A stretch of DNA of 30,109 nt from Sva-07 sp035527095 (GTDB taxonomy: Bacteria; Actinomycetota; Acidimicrobiia; Acidimicrobiales; Ilumatobacteraceae): the NCBI GenBank assembly GCA_035527095.1, contig DATLBC010000091.1:1-30109 (forward strand), given 5' to 3'. The first letter of the stretch is position 1; every line of letters begins with the position of its first letter. The translations under genes were made by a program, and so were the position numbers. Under the pieces are notes generated by a model. That model made no database searches, was not told the DNA's origin, and saw nothing but the letters and a program-made list of their open reading frames with translations. This document shows positions 15,986-23,022 of this stretch, one piece after another.

Positions 15986-16396
15986 TCAGTTGTTGGCGAT
16001 GTAGATCATCGGCACCTCGACGCCGCTGGTCGGAGCGCCGTTGGTGATCACCGGGATCACGGTGTCGCTGATCATCAGCAGGTCGCCGGCCGAGGCGACC
16101 CGGGCGGCCACTCGGTAGGTGTTGCGGTCGGCGATGTCGCCGAGGTCGTACGGAAGTTCGAAGGCCACCGGGAACGACACGTCGGCGAGGTCGATCTCCT
16201 GCATCGACAGAATCGTCGTCGGCGCGTCGGCGCGGCTGACGTCCTCGAGCGTCACGGTGAGCACAGCGTTCGTCGGGAGTCGATCGATCGACGGGGCCTG
16301 TGGTGGGGCGACGACCGTGCCGGTGACGGTCGGCGAGTCCGAGTCGACACCGCAGGCCGACAGCATGAGCACCGCAACAGCGATGAGGGACTTCAT
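15986..16396 (-). CDS. YbaY-family lipoprotein
   Basis: 136 residues. The N-terminus MKSLIAVAVLMLSACG is a short signal peptide ending in a lipobox (LSAC) with Cys at residue 15, so the protein should be anchored on the outer face of the membrane. The mature part has LPTNAVLTVTLEDVSRADAP, FPVAFELPYD and NTYRVAARV, the pattern of the YbaY/YscW beta-sandwich family, whose members are thought to act in the envelope as small chaperone-like or stress lipoproteins. The ATG at 16396 is chosen over 16405 because TAGCTT lies seven bases before it and the signal peptide begins there. It follows the CHAD-CYTH gene by 21 bp but seems to have its own promoter. Confidence 0.8.
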   Translation of the reverse strand: MKSLIAVAVLMLSACGVDSDSPTVTGTVVAPPQAPSIDRLPTNAVLTVTLEDVSRADAPTTILSMQEIDLADVSFPVAFELPYDLGDIADRNTYRVAARVASAGDLLMISDTVIPVITNGAPTSGVEVPMIYIANN

Positions 16397-16403
16397 GCGC
16401 GGC

Positions 16404-16409
16404 AAGCTA
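16404..16409 (-). promoter_or_regulatory. -10 box for a leaderless transcript
   Basis: TAGCTT, then seven bases, then the ATG of the YbaY-type lipoprotein. It falls in the 21-bp gap after the upstream gene. Confidence 0.55.
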
Positions 16410-16417
16410 CCCCTCGG

Positions 16418-17851
16418 TCACCGCCGGTCGTCGTCATCGTCAGGCAACCCGTGGAGCGCCAACGAGGCGTTCGTGTAGCGGCCGTCGTCGGTGACATCGC
16501 GAGCAAACCACGTCGGTGGCTCGAAGATGTCGCTTGCCTCGATGGTGTCGAACTCGACTTCGGCCAACACCAGCCCGTCGAGGTCGCCAGCGAACACGTC
16601 GAGTTCGATGACGTGTTCGCCGTACGGGATCCGATGGCGCGTCTTGTCGATGCGGCGCCCGACGGTATGGGGCCAAGCGGCCTCGAACTCATCGCGCTCG
16701 ATCGACCATTCGAGTTCGGTCCGTTCGACGCCGCTGCCCGCCTTCACGGTGAGAGTGCAGCCGCTGGTGCCGGCGTCGCGCACGCGAACCGATCGGCCCT
16801 CGTCAGCGGCCAGGTATCCCTGACGCAGCTGCACCGTGGCCGACGGGACGAGATTCTCAGGAGCGGTCGCGACCAGGAACTTGCGCTCACGTTCGACGGT
16901 CGAACGGGCAGGCGGGTACTCATGCGTCGGGCCACCTTCTGGACCGAGGTCGCGCGTCAGCTGCCAGTAGCGAGCGACTCGCCGACCGAATGCCTTGGCG
17001 GGTTCTGCGTAGATCGTCACGCCCGAGCGGATGGCGGCGGTTCTCAGGTCACGCTGGCGACTGCGGGCGAGGTCACGGAGGTGATCGATGTCGATCGGCG
17101 TGCCGTACTCGTCGGGATGACGGTCGAGCAGCTCGACGAGCACGGTGACGTCGTGGTCGTTTCCGAGCGTCTCGGCGAGGACGTCGAGTTGCTCGGCGAG
17201 CGGGCCGAGCACGCTGGGTGCAGCTTCGCGAACCAGCTGTACCTGGTACCAGAGGTACTTCACCGCTTTACGCCACTCGTGGAATTGCTGGTCGGTCGGC
17301 TCGGCCTGTACCCGACGCAGCGCCGACCGACCCCGCCCATAGGTGGCAGCGATCCCGTCCTCGATCGTGTCGAATCGGCGAGGGATCTTCCAGTCGCCGG
17401 CCGAGGCCCGGGCCTCGGCCAGCAACGCGAGCGCCGTTACGATCCGGTCGTCGCCGGTCGCGACTGCATCCTGGGATGCTCCGTCGGAGATCGCAGCCTG
17501 GCGATCTCGAGCCACTCTCAGGATCTCGTCGTCGGGATGCGCGGCCAACAACACATCGAACGTCGACACGATCGCGTGGGCGTCGCGCAGTGTCGACAGT
17601 TGGTTCGCTGCATCTCGGACCGTCCGATCGAACGACGTGGCGTCAGCACGCAGGGCAGGCTTGACGAGTCGTGCGAGTCCGCGTGAGGCCTTGCAGCGCT
17701 TCCGTGCTTCGTGAACGGCCACCTCGAGATCGGTGGTCTCTGGCTGGGCAAGGGCGCGTGCGAGGTACTCGATCGCCTCGTCGAGTCGACCGGTTGCGAC
17801 GCGACGGACCTCTCGCTGCAACCGTCGGCCGGGTTCGAGTACGTACCCCAT
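16418..17851 (-). CDS. CHAD-CYTH fusion protein (reverse domain order)
   Basis: 477 residues. The first ~300 are a helical CHAD domain with conserved basic and histidine positions (AVHEARKRCKASRGL, FHEWRKAVKYLWYQVQL, LRDAHA, LGNDHDV). From about residue 318 comes a CYTH/triphosphate tunnel domain marked by VERERKFLV (the E-x-E-x-K metal and phosphate motif, Lys324), then VRLRQGYL-like and TVKAG strands and ELDVFAGDLDGLVLAEVEF. CHAD binds polyphosphate; CYTH enzymes hydrolyse tripolyphosphate or cyclise ATP. Fusions are usually CYTH first, so this order is inverted. The ATG at 17851 and a GTG one codon earlier are both possible; neither has a clear ribosome-binding site. A role in polyphosphate handling is inference. 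Confidence 0.85.
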   Translation of the reverse strand: MGYVLEPGRRLQREVRRVATGRLDEAIEYLARALAQPETTDLEVAVHEARKRCKASRGLARLVKPALRADATSFDRTVRDAANQLSTLRDAHAIVSTFDVLLAAHPDDEILRVARDRQAAISDGASQDAVATGDDRIVTALALLAEARASAGDWKIPRRFDTIEDGIAATYGRGRSALRRVQAEPTDQQFHEWRKAVKYLWYQVQLVREAAPSVLGPLAEQLDVLAETLGNDHDVTVLVELLDRHPDEYGTPIDIDHLRDLARSRQRDLRTAAIRSGVTIYAEPAKAFGRRVARYWQLTRDLGPEGGPTHEYPPARSTVERERKFLVATAPENLVPSATVQLRQGYLAADEGRSVRVRDAGTSGCTLTVKAGSGVERTELEWSIERDEFEAAWPHTVGRRIDKTRHRIPYGEHVIELDVFAGDLDGLVLAEVEFDTIEASDIFEPPTWFARDVTDDGRYTNASLALHGLPDDDDDRR

Positions 17852-17940
17852 CACGTCCAGTCAACCGTTTCCCCTGCGCAGGTTCAACGCGATGAGCGGC
17901 GACGGGACGATCGGCCCTAACCGCGTCGGTGGGGGTCTCG

Positions 17941-17946
17941 TAGCGT
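17941..17946 (+). promoter_or_regulatory. -10 box for a leaderless transcript
   Basis: TAGCGT, then seven bases, then the GTG at 17954. It supports starting the thioredoxin there rather than at the in-frame GTG at 17945, which overlaps the hexamer. Confidence 0.55.
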
Positions 17947-17953
17947 GTGGTTC

Positions 17954-18373
17954 GTGGGAAGCAATGTCGTCGCCTGTCCGGCCTGTGGGGCCAAGAATCG
18001 GCTGCCGACGTCCGCGACGGGCTCCCCTCGGTGCGCCAAGTGTCAGCACTCGCTGCCGTGGCTCGTCGAGGCCACCGACAGTGATTTCGGTGATGCCGTC
18101 GACACCGGTCGCCTGGTCCTCGTCGATCTCTGGGCACCATGGTGCGGACCGTGCCGTATGGTCGCCCCGGTACTCGAAGCGCTCTCGACCGAGTTCAGCA
18201 CGACGCTCAAAGTCGTCAAGGTGAACGTCGACGAGTCGCCGCGCACCGCCCAGCGCTATGAGGCGCGCAGCATCCCGATGCTGTTGTTCATGCGCGACGG
18301 CGAGCTGATCGACACGGTGGTCGGTGCGCAGCCGGAACACGTACTTCGGGCACGCATCGAGCAACTGTCGTGA
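17954..18373 (+). CDS. trxC: Thioredoxin 2-type protein with N-terminal zinc ribbon
   Basis: 139 residues, the same length as E. coli Trx2. The N-terminus has two CXXC pairs, CPACGAKNRLP and CAKCQHSLP, forming the zinc ribbon that distinguishes TrxC from TrxA. The thioredoxin fold follows with LVDLWAPWCGPCRMVAPVLE, redox Cys64 and Cys67, and the cis-proline segment SIPMLLFMRDGE. It reduces cytosolic disulfides and helps in oxidative stress. GTG at 17954 is preferred because a -10 hexamer lies seven bases upstream and no Shine-Dalgarno exists. Its stop overlaps the next start (GTGA), coupling it to a sugar-isomerase-like protein. Confidence 0.92.
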   Translation: MGSNVVACPACGAKNRLPTSATGSPRCAKCQHSLPWLVEATDSDFGDAVDTGRLVLVDLWAPWCGPCRMVAPVLEALSTEFSTTLKVVKVNVDESPRTAQRYEARSIPMLLFMRDGELIDTVVGAQPEHVLRARIEQLS

Positions 18374-19626
18374 CCACTCCTCGATTCGGATATTCGGTCG
18401 TGGCATCGACACTGCACGATGCGCACTCGGTTGCCTCCGTGACGGCGCCGGTACGTGGCGTGCTCGACGACTTGGGTGGTGCTGCCATCGACATCGGCGA
18501 GCCTGATGATGGTCGAGCACCATCGCCACGAATCTTCGTCGTGGCGACCGGTGGAACCGAGCGACGGCTCCTCGAAGCGATCGCGCCGGGCGCGGATGGT
18601 CGAGCGCCAGAACCGACGGTGCTGATCGCTCACCGTGGCCACAACTCGCTGCCTGCCGCCCTCGAGACGCTGGCAGCGATCCGGCAACGCGGTGGTCGCG
18701 GACGCATCGTGTCGGTCACCGGCGACCCCGCGACCGATCGCACGCTGCTCGACGACGCGATCGGCGATCTCGAAGCGATCGTCGCCATGCAGTCCACACG
18801 TCTGGGAGTGATCGGTGGCCCGTCGTCGTGGCTCGTGGCCAGCAGTCCCGATCCTGAGGTCGTTCGTCGACGTTGGGGGCCCGAGGTCGTCACCGTCGAG
18901 CCGACCCGCATGATCGAGTTGACGCGTACGCCGGTGACGCCGACCGGCGTGCTCGCGGAGCGTTTCACCAGGGTCGCCGACCCGGTGAGAACCACTGTTG
19001 ACCGTCAGGCCGTCGACGACGCGATGGGCGTGCGCGCAGCGCTGGTCGACGTGCTCGACAACGATCGTCTCGATGCGGTCACGGTGCGCTGCTTCGATCT
19101 GTTGGCAGATCCGGGAACGTCGGGGTGTCTTGCGCTCGCCAGCCTGAACGACGACGGCATCGTCGCCGGATGCGAGGGTGACGTCCCGTCCGCGTTGGCG
19201 ATGTTGTGGGTGCGTCACCTGCTTGGCCAACCGACGTGGATGGCCAACCCCGCAAGCCTCGACGTCGAACGCAACGAACTCGTGCTCGCGCACTGCACCG
19301 TGGCGCCGTCGATGGTCGAGGGCTTCGCGCTCGACACCCACTTCGAGTCGGGCAAGGGCGTCGGAATCAGCGCGGAGTTCGCCGCCCAGCCCGTGACCCT
19401 GATCCGGCTCGGTGGGGTCGATCTCGACGAGTGCTGGATCGTCGAGGGTGCCATCATCTCGACGGGTGACGACGCCGACCTCTGCCGCACTCAGGTGAGG
19501 GTGTCGTTGTCGAGTGGCAACGTCGACGATCTGCTCACGCATCCACTCGGCAACCACCTGGTGCTGGCGAGTGGGCACCACGAACGACGCTTGCGCAGTT
19601 GGTGGGCGATGGCCGTCGCCGACTGA
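18370..19626 (+). CDS. L-fucose/L-arabinose isomerase-like protein
   Basis: 418 residues. The second half contains GCLALASLNDDGIVAGCEGDVPSA, with CEGD at about 268-271, and ELVLAHCTVAPSMV with His308. These correspond to metal-binding Glu/Asp/His segments of the FucI/AraA isomerase superfamily, where an aldose is converted to a ketose with Mn2+. The N-terminal half (TVLIAHRGHNSLPAALETLAAIRQRG) fits the Rossmann-like first domain. It is shorter than the ~590-residue FucI, so it belongs to a divergent, poorly described branch. The GTG overlaps the thioredoxin stop. The substrate, and whether it is an active isomerase, are unknown. Confidence 0.62.
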   Translation: MTTPRFGYSVVASTLHDAHSVASVTAPVRGVLDDLGGAAIDIGEPDDGRAPSPRIFVVATGGTERRLLEAIAPGADGRAPEPTVLIAHRGHNSLPAALETLAAIRQRGGRGRIVSVTGDPATDRTLLDDAIGDLEAIVAMQSTRLGVIGGPSSWLVASSPDPEVVRRRWGPEVVTVEPTRMIELTRTPVTPTGVLAERFTRVADPVRTTVDRQAVDDAMGVRAALVDVLDNDRLDAVTVRCFDLLADPGTSGCLALASLNDDGIVAGCEGDVPSALAMLWVRHLLGQPTWMANPASLDVERNELVLAHCTVAPSMVEGFALDTHFESGKGVGISAEFAAQPVTLIRLGGVDLDECWIVEGAIISTGDDADLCRTQVRVSLSSGNVDDLLTHPLGNHLVLASGHHERRLRSWWAMAVAD

Positions 19627-19630
19627 CCTG

Positions 19631-19679
19631 TGACATCTGGGTCAGACCCAAGATGTCATGTGGGGTCAGACCCCACATG
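19631..19679. repeat. Tandem pair of palindromic elements, probable bidirectional terminator
   Basis: The first unit (19631-19658) has arms TGACATCT and AGATGTCA around GGGTCAGACCC. The second (19657-19679) is a perfect palindrome with 11-bp arms, CATGTGGGGTC and GACCCCACATG, around a single A. They lie between convergent genes whose stops end at 19626 and begin at 19686. The core resembles the elements at 11824-11890. Confidence 0.8.
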
Positions 19680-19685
19680 TCACGG

Positions 19686-20597
19686 TCAGCGCTGGAACGC
19701 CGTGAGTACGTCGCCGAGCCACTCGATCGATTGTCGCGTGATCGGGTCGACGACGAGTTGGACGTGTGCTGCCCCAGCAGCTTCGAACTCTCGGAGCCGA
19801 TCGGCGATCTCCCCCATGGATCCGGTGATGGGTTGCACGGTGTTGAAGTCGTCGTAGTCACCCATCTGTCGGCCGAGGCCGCCCTCGAGCTGGATGAGGA
19901 CGGCGGCGCTCGCCTCGACCTCCCCGGTGCGTCCCGCCGAAGCGATCAGTTCGTCGACGCGCTGCTTTTCGCGTCGGAACCCCTCGACCGTGTTGCCGTA
20001 CTGGCTCCACCACATGTTCCACACATCGACGTGCGGCAACGTGATGTCGAGCATTCGAGCACCGATCGAGCCGACCATCAGCGGAGGCCCACTCGTCCGC
20101 GAACGCGGGTGCAGCACGCACCGATCCAGGTCGTAGTAGTCGCCGTGGAAGTCGATCGATCCATCTTGGAGCAGCGTGCGCACGATGGTGAAGGCCTCGG
20201 CGAACCGCCCGACGCGATGGTCGAAGGGGAATCCGAACGCGTCGTACTCCCTTCGGTTCCAGCCAGCTCCGAGACCCAGGATCAGACGTCCTCCCGAGAT
20301 CGCATCGACGGTGGCAGCCTGTTTGGCCAGCATGGCGGGAGCATGGAAGCTGGTCGACGCCACCAGCGGCCCGAGTTCGATGGTCGTGGTCGACGCCGCG
20401 ATCGCCGCCAGCGAGGTCCAGACCTCCCACGGTCCTCGATCGCCGACTTCGAGTTCGTAGAGCAGATGGTCGCCGAGCCAGACCGAGTCGAACCCCACCG
20501 CTTCGGCCGTTCGGGCCATCGCGATCAGCTCGGGAAACGGCACGTCCCATTCGACTTCCGGGAGCTGGACACCGATCCGCATTCGAGGCGTGCGCAC
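19686..20597 (-). CDS. LLM class (luciferase-like) flavin-dependent oxidoreductase
   Basis: 303 residues. MRIGVQLPEVEWDVPFPELIAMARTAEAVGFDSVWLGDHLL is the classic TIM-barrel N-terminus of the bacterial-luciferase-like family. TTTIELGPLVASTSFHAPAMLAKQAATVDAISGGRLILGLGAGWNRREYDAFG is its core signature. Such enzymes use FMN or coenzyme F420; F420-dependent members are common in actinobacteria, and I cannot tell which cofactor applies. The start is taken as GTG at 20597 because TACGCT lies six bases upstream, giving MRTPRMRIG; the ATG five codons later is an alternative. The gene is monocistronic and divergent from the three-domain lipoprotein. Confidence 0.88.
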   Translation of the reverse strand: MRTPRMRIGVQLPEVEWDVPFPELIAMARTAEAVGFDSVWLGDHLLYELEVGDRGPWEVWTSLAAIAASTTTIELGPLVASTSFHAPAMLAKQAATVDAISGGRLILGLGAGWNRREYDAFGFPFDHRVGRFAEAFTIVRTLLQDGSIDFHGDYYDLDRCVLHPRSRTSGPPLMVGSIGARMLDITLPHVDVWNMWWSQYGNTVEGFRREKQRVDELIASAGRTGEVEASAAVLIQLEGGLGRQMGDYDDFNTVQPITGSMGEIADRLREFEAAGAAHVQLVVDPITRQSIEWLGDVLTAFQR

Positions 20598-20603
20598 CCG
20601 GCG

Positions 20604-20609
20604 AGCGTA
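20604..20609 (-). promoter_or_regulatory. -10 box for a leaderless transcript
   Basis: TACGCT, then six bases, then the GTG of the LLM oxidoreductase. No Shine-Dalgarno is present. Confidence 0.55.
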
Positions 20610-20658
20610 GCAACGACGCCGCCCCTCATCCCGTTTGGGTGATCCTGCAAATGAACCC

Positions 20659-20686
20659 TCAAGTTGCCCGGCCTCGGTGCCGATAG
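20659..20686 (+). promoter_or_regulatory. Candidate sigma-28 / WhiG-FliA-type promoter
   Basis: TCAA, 16 bases, GCCGATAG. The consensus for WhiG/SigD/FliA-class sigma factors is TAAA-N15/16-GCCGATAA, so 10 of 12 positions match with correct spacing. Transcription would start near 20693 and leave a leader of about 105 bases. That leader contains a hairpin (ACGTTG 20763-20768, CAACGT 20776-20781) and GAGGAG at 20787-20792, five bases before the ATG. Confidence 0.5.
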
Positions 20687-20797
20687 GCGATTACCGTTCC
20701 CATGCGGTCGGCCATCGCCGTGAGTTTCCCGCCAACAGCACGACTTCCGAACGATGGTTCAGACGTTGTGGCTTCCAACGTGTTTCGAGGAGTAGTC

Positions 20798-22999
20798 ATG
20801 GTTCGTAGTAGATGGAACCGTCGGGTCGGCGCGCTGATCGCCGGCGCCGTACTGATCGCCGGATGCAGCAGCGACGACGACACCACGTCAACGACCGAGG
20901 CGTCACCGGAGACCACCGAAGAGGGATTGACCGGAGAAGGCCTCGATCTGGCCCTGCTCGCTCCGTCTCCCGGCCTGCTGGCCACCCTGTTCCAGGGTCA
21001 GCAGCGTGGTGCCGATTTCGCCGTCGAGGACGTCAACGACGGCGGTGGCGTGCTCGACGGGCCGCTGACCATCACCACGTCGGTCGCCGAGGCCGGCGCC
21101 GAACCCGCCGCCAATGTGGCGGCCGCAGTCGACGGCGGTGCTCAGGCCCTGATCGGTCCGGCTGGTTCATCTGGCGGCGACGAGGTGCGCGACGAAGTGG
21201 TCGCACTCGACTCCACGACCTGTTCTGCCTCAGCCACGGTTCCCAGCCTCACGCTCGGCCAAGATCCGCTCGCCCTGTTCCGTACCGCCGTGCCCGACGA
21301 CGTCACCGCCGGCTACCTCGCGGGCCAGATCATCAACCGGCGCGACGAAACCGCACCGGACGCGCCGTGGAGCGTGGCGATCGTCGCCCGCGGCGATGCG
21401 TACGGCCAGTCTGTCGGCAACACGATGGCGGCAGTCCTGCAGTCCGCCGGGCTCGTGCCGACCGTCGTCGACTACAACCCGCGACGGGTGCAGTTCTCCG
21501 GCATCGCTGAAGAAGTCGCAGCGCTGCAGCCCGACGTGTCGATTCTCGTCACCTACGAGGAAGGTGCCAACCTCCTCTCGGCGCTCGTCTCGGCCGGTCT
21601 CGATCCGGCCACGATGATCGGTCTCGAAGCGTTCTTCGCACCCCGCATCGCCGAGCAGGCGACCGCCGGCACCGAGGCAACCGCCGTCGACGGGTTCCAG
21701 ATGCTCGGCAACATGGGCACACGCGCCTTCCTCGAGCGCCTGTACGAAGCCGACCCGAACGGCCAGGTCGCCAACGCACCGCAGGCCTATGACTGCGCCA
21801 TGGTGCTGTCGTTGGCCACCGCCGTCCTCGACACGGGTGACGCCGACACGCTGGCCGAGGCGGCGATCGCAGTCACCGGTGAGGGTGTGACCTGCACGAC
21901 GTACGCCGACTGTCTCGACAAGCTCAACAGCGGCGACGACATCAACTACGACGGCGTCAGCGGCCAGATCGCCCTCGACGCCAACGGTGATCCGACGTTC
22001 GCCAGGTTCACGTCGGCCCGTCTCGAAGCTGGAATGATCACCGACGTCGAGAGCGCCGACGTCGACATCGCCGAGCTGCGCCGCCAGTTCGAGGCGTACG
22101 CAGCCGCATCGTTGAACACCCAGATCCAGCTCGCGCTGAGCTTCCTCGGGTTCTACGACGGCCCGATCGATGGCCTCGACAGCCCCGAACTGACTGCAGC
22201 GATCGCCGCTTTCCAGACGTCGGTCGGCCTGCCGCCGACCGGGATCTGGGACGAGGCAACCGATGCGGCTGTCCGCCAAGCGCTCGGTGATCAAGCCGCT
22301 GCGCTGATGCAGAGCACGATGGAGGTGCAGATCTTGCTGACCGAACTGGGCTTCTACACCGGTCCGATCGACGGCATCTGGACCCAGGAGCTCACCGATT
22401 CGGTGAAGGCGCTCCAGCGCGAGCTCGGCGTGCCCGAGACCGGTGTGATCGACACCGCCACCCTGGAGGCGATCTACGACCGAGGTGTCGAGAGTGGTAC
22501 ACCGCCGGCCACGACGGTCCCGCCAGCCACGACGGTCCCGCCGGCGACGACGGTCCCGCCCACAACGGCACCGCCCGCCACGACGGTGCCGCCGACGACA
22601 GCGCCGCCGATTGACGGAACGATCATCGATCAGTTGGTCGCGGCCGGCGACTACACCATCTTCGTTGAACTCCTCGAGGCAGCCGGGTATCCGGACGACT
22701 TCGACCGAGCGCAGAACTACACGGTCTTCGCGCCGAACGACACCGCGCTCGCAGATGTTGATGTCGACGAACTCATCGCAGATCCTGTAGCGCTCTACGC
22801 GCAGCTGGAGTTCTTCGTGATCGAGGGCAGGTTCCTGCTTGCAGAGCTTCCGAATCCGGTGATCACGCTCAACGACACGCCGATCGCACTCGATCTCGTG
22901 GCTGACCCGCCCACATATGGCGGAGCACCGATCGTCCAGATCGATCTCCTCGCCTCGAATGGCGTGATCCAGGGGCTCGGCGCACTACCGACTCCCTGA
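20798..22999 (+). CDS. Lipoprotein: solute-binding domain + two peptidoglycan-binding repeats + fasciclin domain
   Basis: 733 residues. A signal peptide ends in the lipobox LIAGC (Cys23), followed by an Asp/Ser/Thr linker. Residues ~45-430 form a type I periplasmic-binding fold of the branched-chain amino acid (LivJ-like) family: LDLALLAPSPGLLATLFQGQ, AQALIGPAGSSGGDEV, WSVAIVARGDAYGQSVGNTM, and NAPQAYDCAMVLSLA. Two PG_binding_1 repeats follow at about 440-500 and 506-561 (each LGFYDGPIDG-like, then AIAAFQ or VKALQREL and TGIWD or TGVID). A Pro/Thr linker spans ~567-605. The last ~127 residues are a FAS1 domain (YTVFAPNDTAL, SNGVIQGLG). The ATG at 20798 has GAGGAG five bases upstream; the upstream ATG at 20702 is rejected. 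No permease or ATPase genes are adjacent. A wall-bound ligand sensor or adhesin is inference. Confidence 0.85.
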   Translation: MVRSRWNRRVGALIAGAVLIAGCSSDDDTTSTTEASPETTEEGLTGEGLDLALLAPSPGLLATLFQGQQRGADFAVEDVNDGGGVLDGPLTITTSVAEAGAEPAANVAAAVDGGAQALIGPAGSSGGDEVRDEVVALDSTTCSASATVPSLTLGQDPLALFRTAVPDDVTAGYLAGQIINRRDETAPDAPWSVAIVARGDAYGQSVGNTMAAVLQSAGLVPTVVDYNPRRVQFSGIAEEVAALQPDVSILVTYEEGANLLSALVSAGLDPATMIGLEAFFAPRIAEQATAGTEATAVDGFQMLGNMGTRAFLERLYEADPNGQVANAPQAYDCAMVLSLATAVLDTGDADTLAEAAIAVTGEGVTCTTYADCLDKLNSGDDINYDGVSGQIALDANGDPTFARFTSARLEAGMITDVESADVDIAELRRQFEAYAAASLNTQIQLALSFLGFYDGPIDGLDSPELTAAIAAFQTSVGLPPTGIWDEATDAAVRQALGDQAAALMQSTMEVQILLTELGFYTGPIDGIWTQELTDSVKALQRELGVPETGVIDTATLEAIYDRGVESGTPPATTVPPATTVPPATTVPPTTAPPATTVPPTTAPPIDGTIIDQLVAAGDYTIFVELLEAAGYPDDFDRAQNYTVFAPNDTALADVDVDELIADPVALYAQLEFFVIEGRFLLAELPNPVITLNDTPIALDLVADPPTYGGAPIVQIDLLASNGVIQGLGALPTP
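22503..22612 (+). repeat. Tandem Pro/Thr codon repeat (linker)
   Basis: About six imperfect copies of an 18-bp unit encoding PPATTV, interspersed with shorter PPTTA units. It codes for a flexible, likely extended spacer between the peptidoglycan-binding and fasciclin domains. Copy number may vary between strains. Confidence 0.8.
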
Positions 23000-23009
23000 A
23001 CTGACCACG

Positions 23010-23015
23010 TAGTGT
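23010..23015 (+). promoter_or_regulatory. -10 box for a leaderless transcript
   Basis: TAGTGT, then seven bases, then ATG at 23023. It lies in the 23-bp gap after the lipoprotein gene and argues for ATG 23023 over GTG 23017. Confidence 0.55.
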
Positions 23016-23022
23016 CGTGACC

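Noticed and set aside
15980..17686. 568-codon plus-strand open frame
   Set aside because: Antisense shadow of the CHAD-CYTH and lipoprotein genes; no domain features.
18370..19626. Isochorismate synthase-like identity for the gene after the thioredoxin
   Set aside because: No chorismate-binding motifs; the CEGD and AHC segments fit the fucose/arabinose isomerase fold instead.
22503..22612. CRISPR-like repeats
   Set aside because: In-frame Pro/Thr codon repeats inside a coding sequence.
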